From a virus, in IMG/VR virus record IMGVR_UViG_3300020197_002601, positions 1 to 64,000 of that record: a DNA stretch of 64,000 nucleotides; one strand, 5' to 3'. Below are positions 51,169 through 58,751 of this stretch, piece by piece (positions within the stretch are counted from its first letter, which is position 1; each line of letters opens with the position of its first letter). The translations under genes and the position numbers were made by a program. The notes below the pieces were generated by a model. That model searched no databases. It saw nothing but the letters and a program-made list of their open reading frames with translations, and was not told the DNA's origin.

Positions 51169-51920
51169 TAATAACCGCCGTATTCCAGCGTTTCGTTTAC
51201 ATCCATATTAAAGACTCTATCCTTGCTAGTGGTGTTTGCATCACCGGGGTAACTGCTTGTTCTTTGAACAAAAGAACCAGGTAGAGTTGTAAAAGCTGCG
51301 CTTAATGTGCCATATTTTGGGGTGTCTTGTACTTGGTTGCTTCCTTTTTCAAATTGAATATTAGGCTCAAATGAATAATCAAAGCGCTTAGCCTTTAACA
51401 TCCAAACGTAATGGCCCATTAATGGGTTTATTTGAGAGTTATCTTCATCAACACGTTCAGTTATTTCAAACATTTTACCGTCCCGCTCCCCAGGTCTATC
51501 ACTCCCATATTCTACTAACTTGAAAACATCACCAGCTTTAGGTTCTATGTTGGGTGGGTAAACCGCGTAAAAAGAACTTATATGGACATATGCTGTAACT
51601 TGATCGTCACTTTGAAATCCAAATTTACTTAATACTAATGCATTTTCTGTTAACCTTATTGACATTATAAAGGATTTTGGCTCTTCGAATTTTGCTAATG
51701 GCATTTCCCCGTAAATATTATCTGCACTTAAAGTGTCGTATGTATGTCTATAATACAAAACTTTTTGCCCGTAAAGGTCAATTTGTTCTCTCCAGTAATT
51801 GCTGTATAATTGACGTTCACACTCATTGTTTTCTTTATCTGTAAATCGGAGCGTGCTTGTAGTATATTGTAGGGGGTATTTTCTAATACAATTTACCCCC
51901 GTATATTTGTCCATGCTCAT
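51165..51920 (-). CDS. gp14: Neck protein gp14-like
   Basis: 251 aa (T4 gp14 256). The segment REQIDLYGQKVLYYRHTYD with a following DNIYGEMP, and LVLSKFGFQSDDQVTAYVHIS, match the order seen in T4-like neck proteins (a Tyr-Gly-x-x-Val-x-Tyr start, then SKFG). gp14 closes the filled head together with gp13 and joins it to the tail. It overlaps the upstream gene by ATGA in a late operon. Confidence 0.7.
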   Translation of the reverse strand: MSMDKYTGVNCIRKYPLQYTTSTLRFTDKENNECERQLYSNYWREQIDLYGQKVLYYRHTYDTLSADNIYGEMPLAKFEEPKSFIMSIRLTENALVLSKFGFQSDDQVTAYVHISSFYAVYPPNIEPKAGDVFKLVEYGSDRPGERDGKMFEITERVDEDNSQINPLMGHYVWMLKAKRFDYSFEPNIQFEKGSNQVQDTPKYGTLSAAFTTLPGSFVQRTSSYPGDANTTSKDRVFNMDVNETLEYGGYY

Positions 51921-52318
51921 TGAATTACATATCCTTGTATTTCTGGACTAAACTTTAAAACTTTACCTGTATTACCTAAGCTTTTAGGTGAATTAGAGTT
52001 AAGCCTAGAAATACCATACTTACTACATATTTGCTTTAATTCGTCTTCAGATAATTTTTGACCTCTTGCGTTAGTAACCGCACTTATTGCTGTAGGATCT
52101 GCCTTGTGCATGTCAGGTACTGTTTGAACATTTTTTCTAAATTTAGGATCTTTAATAATTTTTCTATGTCTTTCTCTTGGTTTATCTGGATTCATAGGTC
52201 GAAATGGTTTGGGTGGAGGGGTATAATGAATTGGCATAATACCGGTATTCCAGGTAGCGGCCGAATTTATTAATTCTTTTTCGAGAAGCGATACAAATAC
52301 TTTTTCGAAGAGACTCAC
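51917..52318 (-). CDS. Late protein, probable head/neck accessory
   Basis: 133 aa, GTG start. N terminus SLFEKVFVSLLEKELIN is an amphipathic helix with LLE, like other late proteins here. Then a Pro/Lys/Arg-rich middle and a compact C-terminal part (LSEDELKQICSKYGIS). It is coupled to gp14. No family recognised. Confidence 0.6.
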   Translation of the reverse strand: MSLFEKVFVSLLEKELINSAATWNTGIMPIHYTPPPKPFRPMNPDKPRERHRKIIKDPKFRKNVQTVPDMHKADPTAISAVTNARGQKLSEDELKQICSKYGISRLNSNSPKSLGNTGKVLKFSPEIQGYVIQ

Positions 52319-52323
52319 AATGT

Positions 52324-52331
52324 TATTTATA
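52324..52331 (-). promoter_or_regulatory. Late promoter (TATAAATA)
   Basis: Full consensus on the minus strand, core 5 bases before GTG 52318; drives the gp14 operon. Confidence 0.75.
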
Positions 52332-52333
52332 AT

Positions 52334-52359
52334 AAAAAAGCCGTCATTACTGACGGCTT
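52334..52359 (-). terminator. Rho-independent terminator
   Basis: A 9-bp stem AAGCCGTCA/TGACGGCTT with a four-base loop, followed on the minus strand by TTTTTT. It lies 23 bases after the stop of the gene ending at 52382 and just before the next late promoter. Confidence 0.9.
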
Positions 52360-52381
52360 CTCTATTTAAGCTACTTTTAAA

Positions 52382-52981
52382 TTATTTAAAAAAATCGCCA
52401 ACTTTGTAACCAGCAGCACCTACATTAATGCTACCAGGCTTTGTCAAGCCATGACCACCAGCGGGAGATAAGGTTTTGCCCTTACCATCAACTACACCAG
52501 CTACATCACCGCTAGCCTTACCGCCAGAAGCGCGGATCTTACCAACAGTAGGTACTTTACCAGCATGTGTTGTGCCATGGCCTACTAGAGACTGACCAGC
52601 CTTAGGGGAGACTTCTTTAAGATCAGTACCTTCACCGGCAACTTCTTTCTTATCTTCCTTCTTTTCTTCAGCCTCTTCAGCTTCGTCTTTCTTATCTTCC
52701 TTCTTTTCTTCAGCCTCTTCCTTATCTTCTAGAGGAGCGGCTTCATCACCAAGATCTTCATCACCGTGCTCTTCTTCACCACCAAGAACATCCATAAGAG
52801 CATCATGTAATTTTTGAGCTAAATCTCTATCAAGCTTTACTGTAACGGTATCTTCACTACCGCCGCTAAGATCGAGGTCCTTAGCATCTGTAGCTTCACC
52901 TTCTGGACCGGCTTGTAAGCCGATATCGAGCTTGTCGCTACCAATTACATCTTCATATAGTTTATCAAAAATTGACTTCAT
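52382..52981 (-). CDS. Nested 199-aa product of the acidic head gene
   Basis: Predicted second product from ATG 52981, 5 bases after an internal full-consensus late promoter. Its N terminus MKSIFDKLYED resembles the head-targeting peptides of other late proteins in this window. Confidence 0.6.
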   Translation of the reverse strand: MKSIFDKLYEDVIGSDKLDIGLQAGPEGEATDAKDLDLSGGSEDTVTVKLDRDLAQKLHDALMDVLGGEEEHGDEDLGDEAAPLEDKEEAEEKKEDKKDEAEEAEEKKEDKKEVAGEGTDLKEVSPKAGQSLVGHGTTHAGKVPTVGKIRASGGKASGDVAGVVDGKGKTLSPAGGHGLTKPGSINVGAAGYKVGDFFK

Positions 52982-53326
52982 ATGATTATTTATATTCTCT
53001 TTAGCTAATTTTCTAGTATTATCTGAAAATTTTTCTGGTTCAAAGTAATTATTCTTTTTTGCTGTCTTTGGATCGACAATTTTCTTATTAACACCTAATA
53101 CAGCCTCTGGCCCAGAATCTTTATGTGCAAAAGCATTTTTATCAGACCCCTTGGCCATAATCTTTGCCACGTTAACCTTTTTATCTGTAGCTTTTGGAAA
53201 TGATTCTAGCTTTTTAACTGCTTTTTCCTCAACTACTTCCTGAGTATTTGTTTGATCAGCCTTTTTAGATTCTAACATTTGTTCATATACCTGACTAATA
53301 TCGCTGATACTTTTTACTCTTGTCAT
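52382..53326 (-). CDS. Acidic late head protein with nested internal start
   Basis: 314 aa from ATG 53326, chosen because a full late promoter lies 5 bases upstream; a longer frame to 53401 would run across that promoter and into the terminase gene. Very rich in Lys/Glu (EAEEKKEDKK repeats at about 225-255), with a Gly-rich C terminus ending KVGDFFK. A second full TATAAATA lies inside the gene, 5 bases before the in-frame ATG at 52981; this gives a 199-aa product starting MKSIFDKLYEDVIG, with an LYE site. The layout suggests two late proteins in one frame, possibly scaffold or core components. Confidence 0.65.
   Translation of the reverse strand: MTRVKSISDISQVYEQMLESKKADQTNTQEVVEEKAVKKLESFPKATDKKVNVAKIMAKGSDKNAFAHKDSGPEAVLGVNKKIVDPKTAKKNNYFEPEKFSDNTRKLAKENINNHMKSIFDKLYEDVIGSDKLDIGLQAGPEGEATDAKDLDLSGGSEDTVTVKLDRDLAQKLHDALMDVLGGEEEHGDEDLGDEAAPLEDKEEAEEKKEDKKDEAEEAEEKKEDKKEVAGEGTDLKEVSPKAGQSLVGHGTTHAGKVPTVGKIRASGGKASGDVAGVVDGKGKTLSPAGGHGLTKPGSINVGAAGYKVGDFFK
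52987..52994 (-). promoter_or_regulatory. Internal late promoter (TATAAATA)
   Basis: Full consensus inside the coding region, 5 bases before in-frame ATG 52981. Confidence 0.7.
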
Positions 53327-53331
53327 ATATC

Positions 53332-53339
53332 TATTTATA
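53332..53339 (-). promoter_or_regulatory. Late promoter (TATAAATA)
   Basis: Full consensus on the minus strand, 5 bases before ATG 53326; divergent from the terminase promoter 4 bases away. Confidence 0.75.
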
Positions 53340-53343
53340 CCTC

Positions 53344-53349
53344 TAAATA
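53344..53349 (+). promoter_or_regulatory. Late promoter of terminase
   Basis: TCTAAATA, 6 bases before ATG 53356. Confidence 0.7.
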
Positions 53350-53355
53350 TATTAA

Positions 53356-55101
53356 ATGGAGAAAAAAGAGAAATTTTATCTAGGTAATGAAAGATTACCA
53401 ACCGTCAATACTAAGCATGAGTATACGGCAGAAATGATAAGTGAATTAAAAAAATGTAAGAAAAACTTATTACATTTTGCAGAAAATTACTTCTACATTA
53501 TTAATCTAGATAGAGGAAAAGAAAAAATTAAGCTATATTCTTGTCAAAAGAGAATTCTTAGAAGTTTAAGAGACGGTAGGTTTGTAATATTACTTGCTTC
53601 TAGACAGATAGGTAAAACAACTTTAATGACCATTTATTGTTTATGGAATGCATGTTTTAATGACGATCAGAGAATTTTGATTGTTGCTAATAAAGAACAA
53701 ACTGCAAAAAACATCTTTAAAAGAGTTAGAATGGCTTATGAAATGTTACCTAACTTTTTAAAACCAGGAGTTGTAGAATATGGGCAGACAAGTATGACTC
53801 TAACTAATGGTAGTAGTATTGGTATTAGTACAACAAGTAGTGATGCAGGTAGAGGTGATAGTTGTAATTGTCTTATTCTTGATGAGTTGGCTTTTATCGA
53901 TAATCATATTGTAGAAAAATTCTGGGAATCTGTCTATCCAATTATTTCAAGTTCAAAAAAATCTAAAATTTTTATAGCAAGTACTCCAAATGGAACGGAT
54001 AATTTATTTTATCAACTATATGCTGGAGCACAATCGGGAGATAATAACTGGAAATCAGAAAGAATTGATTGGTGGGAAATTCCCGGAAGAGATGAAAAAT
54101 GGAAAAACGATACAATTAAGACATTAGGAAGCCAGGAGGCGTTTGCACAAGAGTTTGGAAATGAATTTTTGCATGGAGGGGAAAGTTCAGTAGATGAAGC
54201 TCTTTTCGGGGTTTTGAGCCGGGAAATAAGAGAGCCAGAATTTATATTTGATGAGGGTAGATATTTGGTTTGGGAAGAACCTAAAGAAGAAAGATTATAT
54301 GTAGTTGGGGTTGATATCAGCGAGGGGGTCGGAGAGGCAGCAAGTGTAATTCAAATTTTGGATGTTACAGATCTTACGTCTATAGAGCAGGTAGCAATAT
54401 ATCATACTAGAGATACAATTCCTTTTTCGTTTACGGCCAAATTACTGGAAGTTTTGAATCAATGGGGCAGACCCCCTGTATTAATAGAAAGAAATAGTTG
54501 TGGTGCACAAGTAGTAGAGCAATTAAAATTTACTCACAGATATGAAAATATAGTATCGTGGGGGTCAAAAGCAGGTGAAAATAATATTCAAAAAATAAAA
54601 CGGTTAGGAATATACTCTCATACCAATACCAAATATAGAGGGGTAATGAATATGAGATATTGGGTTAACGAGCTTAAAGCTGTAAAGCTTCGTGATACGT
54701 ATACCTTGAGAGAATTAAAAAGTTTTATTAGATACCCGAATAATACGTGGGGTGCAAGACCGGGATCCGATAGTTGGGATGATAGAGTGATGGCATTAAT
54801 ATGGGCGTTAATGGCATTGGAAAATGAAATATGTGTTAGATATTTTGATGTTGTATCTCTTGACGCTTGTGACAGGCCACAAGTTATTAAGAGCCTAGAT
54901 TACGGTATTAAAGGCGTAATAAGTCCGTTTAGCGTATACTCAAATGAAAAATTAGAAAATAACGACAATAGTATTTTACCTGTTGTAATGGATGACAAGA
55001 TGCCAATTGTAGATGCAGAAATAGAAGACCTAAGACAACAGGGGTGGTATTTTCCGGGAGATCCGAGTAAAGGTATAAATAATCCGTGGCGACCCCTGTA
55101 A
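53356..55101 (+). CDS. gp17: Large terminase subunit gp17
   Basis: 581 aa (T4 610). ATPase domain: Walker A ASRQIGKTT with Lys87, Walker B CLILDELAF with Asp176-Glu177, coupling motif ASTPNG. RNase H-like nuclease: Asp320 in VVGVDISEG, Glu378 in LIERNSCG and Asp475/476 in SWDDRVM. It cuts concatemers and pumps DNA into the prohead. It overlaps the next gene by 16 bases. Confidence 0.96.
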   Translation: MEKKEKFYLGNERLPTVNTKHEYTAEMISELKKCKKNLLHFAENYFYIINLDRGKEKIKLYSCQKRILRSLRDGRFVILLASRQIGKTTLMTIYCLWNACFNDDQRILIVANKEQTAKNIFKRVRMAYEMLPNFLKPGVVEYGQTSMTLTNGSSIGISTTSSDAGRGDSCNCLILDELAFIDNHIVEKFWESVYPIISSSKKSKIFIASTPNGTDNLFYQLYAGAQSGDNNWKSERIDWWEIPGRDEKWKNDTIKTLGSQEAFAQEFGNEFLHGGESSVDEALFGVLSREIREPEFIFDEGRYLVWEEPKEERLYVVGVDISEGVGEAASVIQILDVTDLTSIEQVAIYHTRDTIPFSFTAKLLEVLNQWGRPPVLIERNSCGAQVVEQLKFTHRYENIVSWGSKAGENNIQKIKRLGIYSHTNTKYRGVMNMRYWVNELKAVKLRDTYTLRELKSFIRYPNNTWGARPGSDSWDDRVMALIWALMALENEICVRYFDVVSLDACDRPQVIKSLDYGIKGVISPFSVYSNEKLENNDNSILPVVMDDKMPIVDAEIEDLRQQGWYFPGDPSKGINNPWRPL

Positions 55102-55670
55102 ATCAGACTCCAATTTTTCAAAGCCCTTTTAACAAGCAGCGTAGGGATAAATTTATTTTGGTTCTAACCATTCCTACAATTTTAAAAGATAAAGTTGCAG
55201 AGATTGCAAGAAGAAATTCCGTAGTAAATTTTAATACTTTACAGTTTAGTATATGGGGTGCGGTTGCACCTCCTATAGAGGTTCCACCGGTCTTACTTCC
55301 TTATTCTGGACAAACACTCAAGGTAACTTCTTATGCAAGACCAGATTTTCCAAGTCTTAAGGTAAGCTTTACAGTTGATAATCAATTTAACAACTATTGG
55401 GTGCTTTACAAATGGCTAGATATATTCAATAATGCCACAACAGGTATTTTTGACCCAAAAAACCCTAATATAGACTCTAATACACCAGAATATATGACAG
55501 ACATCTCTATATATGGCTTGGACGAATACAATAAAAGAACAGTAAAATTTGACTATATTCGTTCGTTTCCTATAGGTCTAGAGGGTGTTAATTATAATGA
55601 TAGAGACCCTAATGAAATGGAATGTGGCTTTCAGTTTGCTTATCATCAGTTAAAGATGACACTTTTATAA
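55086..55670 (+). CDS. Tail-tube-fold protein between terminase and sheath
   Basis: 194 aa, GTG start. FPSLKVSFTVDNQFNNYWVLYKWL and VKFDYIRSFPIGLEG resemble the strand order of phage tail-tube-type proteins, but the usual gp19 is encoded downstream (58180). It may be a second tube-like protein, a tail terminator or a baseplate tube component. Coupled to the terminase. Confidence 0.55.
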   Translation: MATPVNQTPIFQSPFNKQRRDKFILVLTIPTILKDKVAEIARRNSVVNFNTLQFSIWGAVAPPIEVPPVLLPYSGQTLKVTSYARPDFPSLKVSFTVDNQFNNYWVLYKWLDIFNNATTGIFDPKNPNIDSNTPEYMTDISIYGLDEYNKRTVKFDYIRSFPIGLEGVNYNDRDPNEMECGFQFAYHQLKMTLL

Positions 55671-55710
55671 AAAAGAATAAAAATTTTGTAAAAGTTAGCA
55701 GCACAACACA

Positions 55711-55716
55711 TAAATA
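55711..55716 (+). promoter_or_regulatory. Late promoter of the sheath gene
   Basis: CATAAATA; unlike other late sites it lies about 45 bases before the main start and 8 bases before a short ORF. Confidence 0.65.
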
Positions 55717-55724
55717 TAAATGAT

Positions 55725-55760
55725 ATGAGTCAAAAAGTTTCTCTTGGAGGTTTAATCTAA
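55725..55760 (+). CDS. Short leader ORF before the sheath gene
   Basis: Eleven codons (MSQKVSLGGLI) and a TAA that ends one base before the sheath ATG. Its own ATG is 8 bases after the late promoter core, as expected for a leaderless start. The sheath Shine-Dalgarno GGAGG (55746-55750) is inside it, so ribosomes on the leader could deliver or control sheath translation. Too short to prove by sequence alone. Confidence 0.45.
   Translation: MSQKVSLGGLI
55746..55750 (+). promoter_or_regulatory. Shine-Dalgarno site of the sheath gene
   Basis: GGAGG 11 bases before ATG 55762; strong ribosome sites are otherwise rare in this window. Confidence 0.65.
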
Positions 55761-55761
55761 T

Positions 55762-58152
55762 ATGGCAAGAACAATACAAAGTCCAGGTGTAGAAATTAGA
55801 GAAGTAGATTTAACACTAAGACCAGTTGTTAATCAAGGTACAAGTGTTTTTATCACAGGGTTTTCTAATCAAGGACCTGTTGACGAAGTACTTCAACCTA
55901 CAAGTATTAGCGAATTTGAACAAATTTACGGTACACCAACAAATGCGGCTGAAAGATATTTCTACCATACAGTAAAGGCTGTTCTACAGTCACCAGTTCA
56001 ACTAAAGGTTTCCAGACTACCTTACGGCACTGCTAAAGGTGAAGGTTTTGCAGAATGGAAATACAGTGCTTTAGTTTACCCGGCCGCGCCTTATGGCACT
56101 ATCAATACGAGTTTATCAGAAAATACAGTTTACATGTTTGGAAAACCAACTCATCTTGAATTAAGCATAGAACAATATCAAGCTTTATTAAACGATGATA
56201 TCAATTGGGTTGATGATCCGAGTACAGTTTTAACATCACCCCCTTCGTTTACTTTTGATAAACTAGGAGGCGCGGGGCTAATTATTTTAAATAGATCTCA
56301 AACTTCTGTTAACAACAAGTTTGAAGGTTATTATGTTGCACTAACTGATAACAATAATAACAACCCTGCTACTCCCTTTGATGGTGTTTTAGGTGTACAG
56401 GGTATCGGTACAAATAGTACAGCAGTTTATAATTACGTAAATATTCCAAGACCTAGATTAAATTTTGCCCTAAGTGCAACTAAGTTTGGTGACGGTACAA
56501 GCGTTAGCGAAGTAATGGAAAATATCTCTAACTACGATCTAAGCCCCCGTGAGTACGACGATACATTGTCATTAGGAATATTTAAACTACGTCAATCTGT
56601 ATTCTCACCCGATGTAATTGCTCTTGATTATGTTCTTACTGAGAGCTATGTCGGTTCACTAGACTATCACAGACAAATTGCTGATTCTAATGGTGGACCA
56701 GCAAAGAGCTTTTTCTTAGGTAGCGTCACTCAAAACTCACCCAATATCAGAGTTCTTGTTAATCCTTTCTTGAGTAACAAAAACCGTACAACATGGCTTG
56801 GCGGTGATGGTATTCCTACGAAGAAGGTAAGAATGCTCTCTCCAAGACTAGTATCACCTTTCAACGTACCTGGCTTTGTAGATACTAACACAAGCTACAT
56901 TACCCGTGTTGGTGTTGCATCAGCAGACGCACAACAAGCTTTAACAGATAACGGTGCAACAAACTCCTTGTTCCCCCTCGGTGTTTATACTGATACCATT
57001 GCTATTAATAAAGACATCGGCAATCTACCTCAAAAACTTGAAAGAGTGTTTGAATTAGTCGAAAACCCAGATCTTCATCCAATTAATATTGCTTGTGAAG
57101 CTGGCTTAGGTAGTATATTTGCGCATGTTGCAAATCAATCAGTACTTGCTGGAAAACCTCTTTCTGCGTGCGGTCCGTACATTGATAATACACCATTTAA
57201 TGCATTAAGCGCGTTTTACACAACAAACAGTGAAAATCTTACTGAAGAAGGCTTGGCTATTAGAGCTAACTACAATGCAGTAGCTAGTATATTTGTTAAT
57301 CAAGCTCAAAATCAAAGAAAAGATTTCTTGGTTATTCTAGATGCCTTAAGACACATTTTTGTCCAGGGTGACAATAATAAGATTATCAATACAGCTAAGC
57401 TATTTGGTCCAAATGCTGGTTTAGATCCAAATCCATCTGCAGCTGGATTTTCAAATACTAACTTTAGTCAACATATTTACTGGCCGCTAAGACATCAGTT
57501 TGGACTAACCGATACCAGCTATGCTTGTACATACGCCAATGTTGCTCAAGTATTAGATCCAGTAACAAATAGACAAGTTTGGGTACCATTTAGTGGCTTT
57601 GCAGCTGCTGCTATGGGGAATACAGATGCTAACTTCCAGCCATGGTTTGCCCCTGCTGGGTTTACTCGTGGGGTATTAGTAGGGGTTAATGATCTTGGTG
57701 TATATCCAAAGATGAAGCAAAGAGATCAACTTTACAAGATTGGCTTAAATCCAGTTGCTTTCTTCCCTGTAGAAGGATTTGTAATATACGGTCAGAAAAC
57801 ACTTTTAAAGAAACCTAGTGCGTTTGATCGTATTAATGTGCGTAGATTGTTCTTAAATCTTGAAATTGCAACACGCGATACGGTTAAATACTTCGTGTTT
57901 GAACCTAACACACTATTTACGCGTACCCAAGTTGTAAATACAATTACACCAATCTTTGAAAATGCTAAGAATACAGAAGGTGTTTATGACTACCTTATCA
58001 TATGTGATGAGCGTAACAATACACCTGATGTAATTGACAATAATGAGCTAAAGGTGGACATCTACCTCAAGCCAGTACGCACAGCAGAGTTTATCTTGGT
58101 AAGCTTCTATGCTACCCGTACAAGTCAAAACTTCCAGGAGTTACTAGCGTAA
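55762..58152 (+). CDS. gp18: Tail sheath protein gp18
   Basis: 796 aa (T4 659). The N-terminal SPGVEIREVDLT and VFITGFSNQGP are typical of contractile sheath proteins. The conserved C-terminal domain shows FDRINVRRLFLNLE, KYFVFEPNT and VDIYLKPVRTAEFILVSF. The extra length over T4 lies in the middle, where surface domains are inserted. Codon use is noticeably more regular than in neighbours, as in highly expressed genes. Confidence 0.93.
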   Translation: MARTIQSPGVEIREVDLTLRPVVNQGTSVFITGFSNQGPVDEVLQPTSISEFEQIYGTPTNAAERYFYHTVKAVLQSPVQLKVSRLPYGTAKGEGFAEWKYSALVYPAAPYGTINTSLSENTVYMFGKPTHLELSIEQYQALLNDDINWVDDPSTVLTSPPSFTFDKLGGAGLIILNRSQTSVNNKFEGYYVALTDNNNNNPATPFDGVLGVQGIGTNSTAVYNYVNIPRPRLNFALSATKFGDGTSVSEVMENISNYDLSPREYDDTLSLGIFKLRQSVFSPDVIALDYVLTESYVGSLDYHRQIADSNGGPAKSFFLGSVTQNSPNIRVLVNPFLSNKNRTTWLGGDGIPTKKVRMLSPRLVSPFNVPGFVDTNTSYITRVGVASADAQQALTDNGATNSLFPLGVYTDTIAINKDIGNLPQKLERVFELVENPDLHPINIACEAGLGSIFAHVANQSVLAGKPLSACGPYIDNTPFNALSAFYTTNSENLTEEGLAIRANYNAVASIFVNQAQNQRKDFLVILDALRHIFVQGDNNKIINTAKLFGPNAGLDPNPSAAGFSNTNFSQHIYWPLRHQFGLTDTSYACTYANVAQVLDPVTNRQVWVPFSGFAAAAMGNTDANFQPWFAPAGFTRGVLVGVNDLGVYPKMKQRDQLYKIGLNPVAFFPVEGFVIYGQKTLLKKPSAFDRINVRRLFLNLEIATRDTVKYFVFEPNTLFTRTQVVNTITPIFENAKNTEGVYDYLIICDERNNTPDVIDNNELKVDIYLKPVRTAEFILVSFYATRTSQNFQELLA

Positions 58153-58166
58153 AATATAATGGAGAA

Positions 58167-58172
58167 TAAATA
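58167..58172 (+). promoter_or_regulatory. Late promoter of gp19
   Basis: GAATAAATA, 7 bases before ATG 58180. A GGAG just upstream of it could serve transcripts coming from the sheath gene. Confidence 0.7.
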
Positions 58173-58179
58173 ATACATT

Positions 58180-58725
58180 ATGGCAGCCGTAAAACAATTA
58201 ATTGCTGATTTTTACAGAGTAGCTTCTGCGCGTGACTTTCAACGCGATATTCATTTTAGAGTGCTTAGTATATCTCCAGGCGGCACAACACAGACATTTG
58301 GTGAAGATGATCTAGTGTATGCTAGATCTGCTTCTCTACCTGCGCGTGCCATTAATAATGTTACAACAACTTACATGGGGTTAAATTTCAATATTCCAGG
58401 TGTTGTAAACTACCCCAACAGTGCAAACTATCAATTAACATTCTATAATGATGCTAAAAACAATCTTAGACAGAAGTTTGAAGATTGGACTCGCGATACA
58501 TTTAATGATACTAACAGCACTGGTAACTATTTTACACCTACCCAATCTAGCACTATTGACTTAGTTCAACTAGATTCACAGATGGAAAAAGTAGCTCAAT
58601 ATCAGCTTGTTGGTGTTAGTATTAGAGAAGTTGGTGGTATTAAGTATGATTTCTCTAGTGGTAAGGGTGATGTCGTTACATTTGATGTTGGTTTGGCATA
58701 TCATTACTTCATTCGTAAGTCATAA
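58180..58725 (+). CDS. gp19: Tail tube protein gp19
   Basis: 181 aa (T4 163). LVYARSASLPARAINNVT, MGLNFNIPGVVNYPNS and a C-terminal VSIREVGGIKYDFSSGKGDVVTFDV match the tail tube family. It polymerises inside the gp18 sheath. Own late promoter directly after gp18, as in T4. Confidence 0.9.
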   Translation: MAAVKQLIADFYRVASARDFQRDIHFRVLSISPGGTTQTFGEDDLVYARSASLPARAINNVTTTYMGLNFNIPGVVNYPNSANYQLTFYNDAKNNLRQKFEDWTRDTFNDTNSTGNYFTPTQSSTIDLVQLDSQMEKVAQYQLVGVSIREVGGIKYDFSSGKGDVVTFDVGLAYHYFIRKS

Positions 58726-58737
58726 TTAAATCTGTAT

Positions 58738-58745
58738 TATAAATA
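58738..58745 (+). promoter_or_regulatory. Late promoter (TATAAATA)
   Basis: Full consensus, 6 bases before ATG 58752. Confidence 0.8.
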
Positions 58746-58751
58746 ATAGGG

